From: Bordetella parapertussis
Lineage (GTDB): Bacteria; Pseudomonadota; Gammaproteobacteria; Burkholderiales; Burkholderiaceae_C
NCBI GenBank assembly: GCA_945900685.1
Contig: CAMDJS010000084.1
Span: forward strand, 1 to 8,987
Reading direction: 5' to 3'
Length of the DNA stretch: 8,987 nucleotides
A program made the translations under genes and the position numbers. Positions within the stretch are counted from its first letter, which is position 1; every line of letters starts with the position of its first letter. Positions 8,761 through 8,987 of this stretch are shown in pieces. Under the pieces are notes generated by a model, which saw only the letters and a list, made by a program, of their open reading frames with translations, did no database searches and had not been told where the DNA came from.

Positions 8761-8987
8761 GATTCATTACTCCTGTTCTCAGCGGGCCTTCTGCCCTTGA
8801 AATTCACAATAGGCGCCAGTCGGGCGTCACGCAATTCGCTCAAAGTGAACTGCAACGCTTGCACCGGCAAGTCTTTTTTAACCCTTGCAGGCCGCATTCC
8901 CGGCTTGCTAGTCGGCTCATCACGCCAGGTGATTTGCCATGTCTGGGGGGTGTCCGTGGCTTCCAACACGCCCCTGAATTTTTTCCG
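8757..8987 (-). CDS. rimP: Ribosome maturation factor RimP, C-terminal part (5' end outside window)
   Basis: The frame is open from the window edge to a TGA at 8757-8759 and gives the last 76 residues of RimP. RimP binds free 30S subunits and is needed for efficient 16S and S12-region maturation. The visible start, [14 protein letters not shown], fits the SH3-like C-terminal domain of the family (an R-K-x-F-x-G-x-L strand). The C-terminal stretch [20 protein letters not shown] resembles the extended tail of Burkholderiales RimP proteins. The only start-like codon in this stretch, GTG at 8969, lies within this conserved strand and is not the true start. The immediate position before nusA, with a 4-base overlap, is the standard rimP-nusA arrangement and strengthens a call that rests on a fragment. 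Confidence 0.92.
   Translation of the reverse strand, partial: RKKFRGVLEATDTPQTWQITWRDEPTSKPGMRPARVKKDLPVQALQFTLSELRDARLAPIVNFKGRRPAENRSNES
8770..8774 (-). promoter_or_regulatory. Ribosome binding site of nusA
   Basis: Reads AGGAG on the minus strand, 9 bases before the nusA ATG at 8760, inside the last rimP codons. It supports the 8760 start. Another ATG at 8767 is out of frame and only 2 bases from the AGGAG, so it is unlikely to be used. Confidence 0.7.

Overview
The window is a stretch of bacterial chromosome with every gene on the minus strand, so transcription runs from high to low coordinates. Gene content, order and protein sequence suggest a betaproteobacterium of the Burkholderiales, probably Comamonadaceae-like (compare Rhodoferax or Limnohabitans). 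This placement comes from recognising the protein families and gene order; no search was run.

In transcription order the window holds the 3' part of rimP (entering at 8987), then nusA, infB, rbfA, truB and typA. This is the conserved nusA-infB translation and ribosome-biogenesis operon with typA (bipA) attached after truB. Two further genes follow: a ten-helix EamA/DMT-family membrane transporter, and the 5' part of a 3-hydroxyisobutyryl-CoA hydrolase-like crotonase, which runs off the window at position 1.

Packing is extreme. Only about 46 of 8987 bases lie outside coding sequence: gaps of 24, 9, 2 and 11 bases. rimP/nusA and truB/typA overlap by 4 bases (ATGA), and the transporter/hydrolase pair overlaps by 8. 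No gene-free stretch approaches 300 bases, and I see no tRNA, rRNA, CRISPR array, insertion sequence or internal promoter. One weak terminator-like hairpin with a short U tract covers the typA stop codon and could separate the translation genes from the two metabolic/transport genes.

The core genes work together. RimP and RbfA mature the 30S subunit, TruB makes pseudouridine 55 in tRNA, IF2 places initiator tRNA on the ribosome, NusA couples transcription to termination and antitermination, and TypA is a ribosome-associated GTPase used in stress and ribosome assembly. All complete genes have intact motifs and normal lengths. I find no undescribed system here. The points worth a second look are small: the typA/transporter boundary, the transporter-hydrolase coupling and the truB start.
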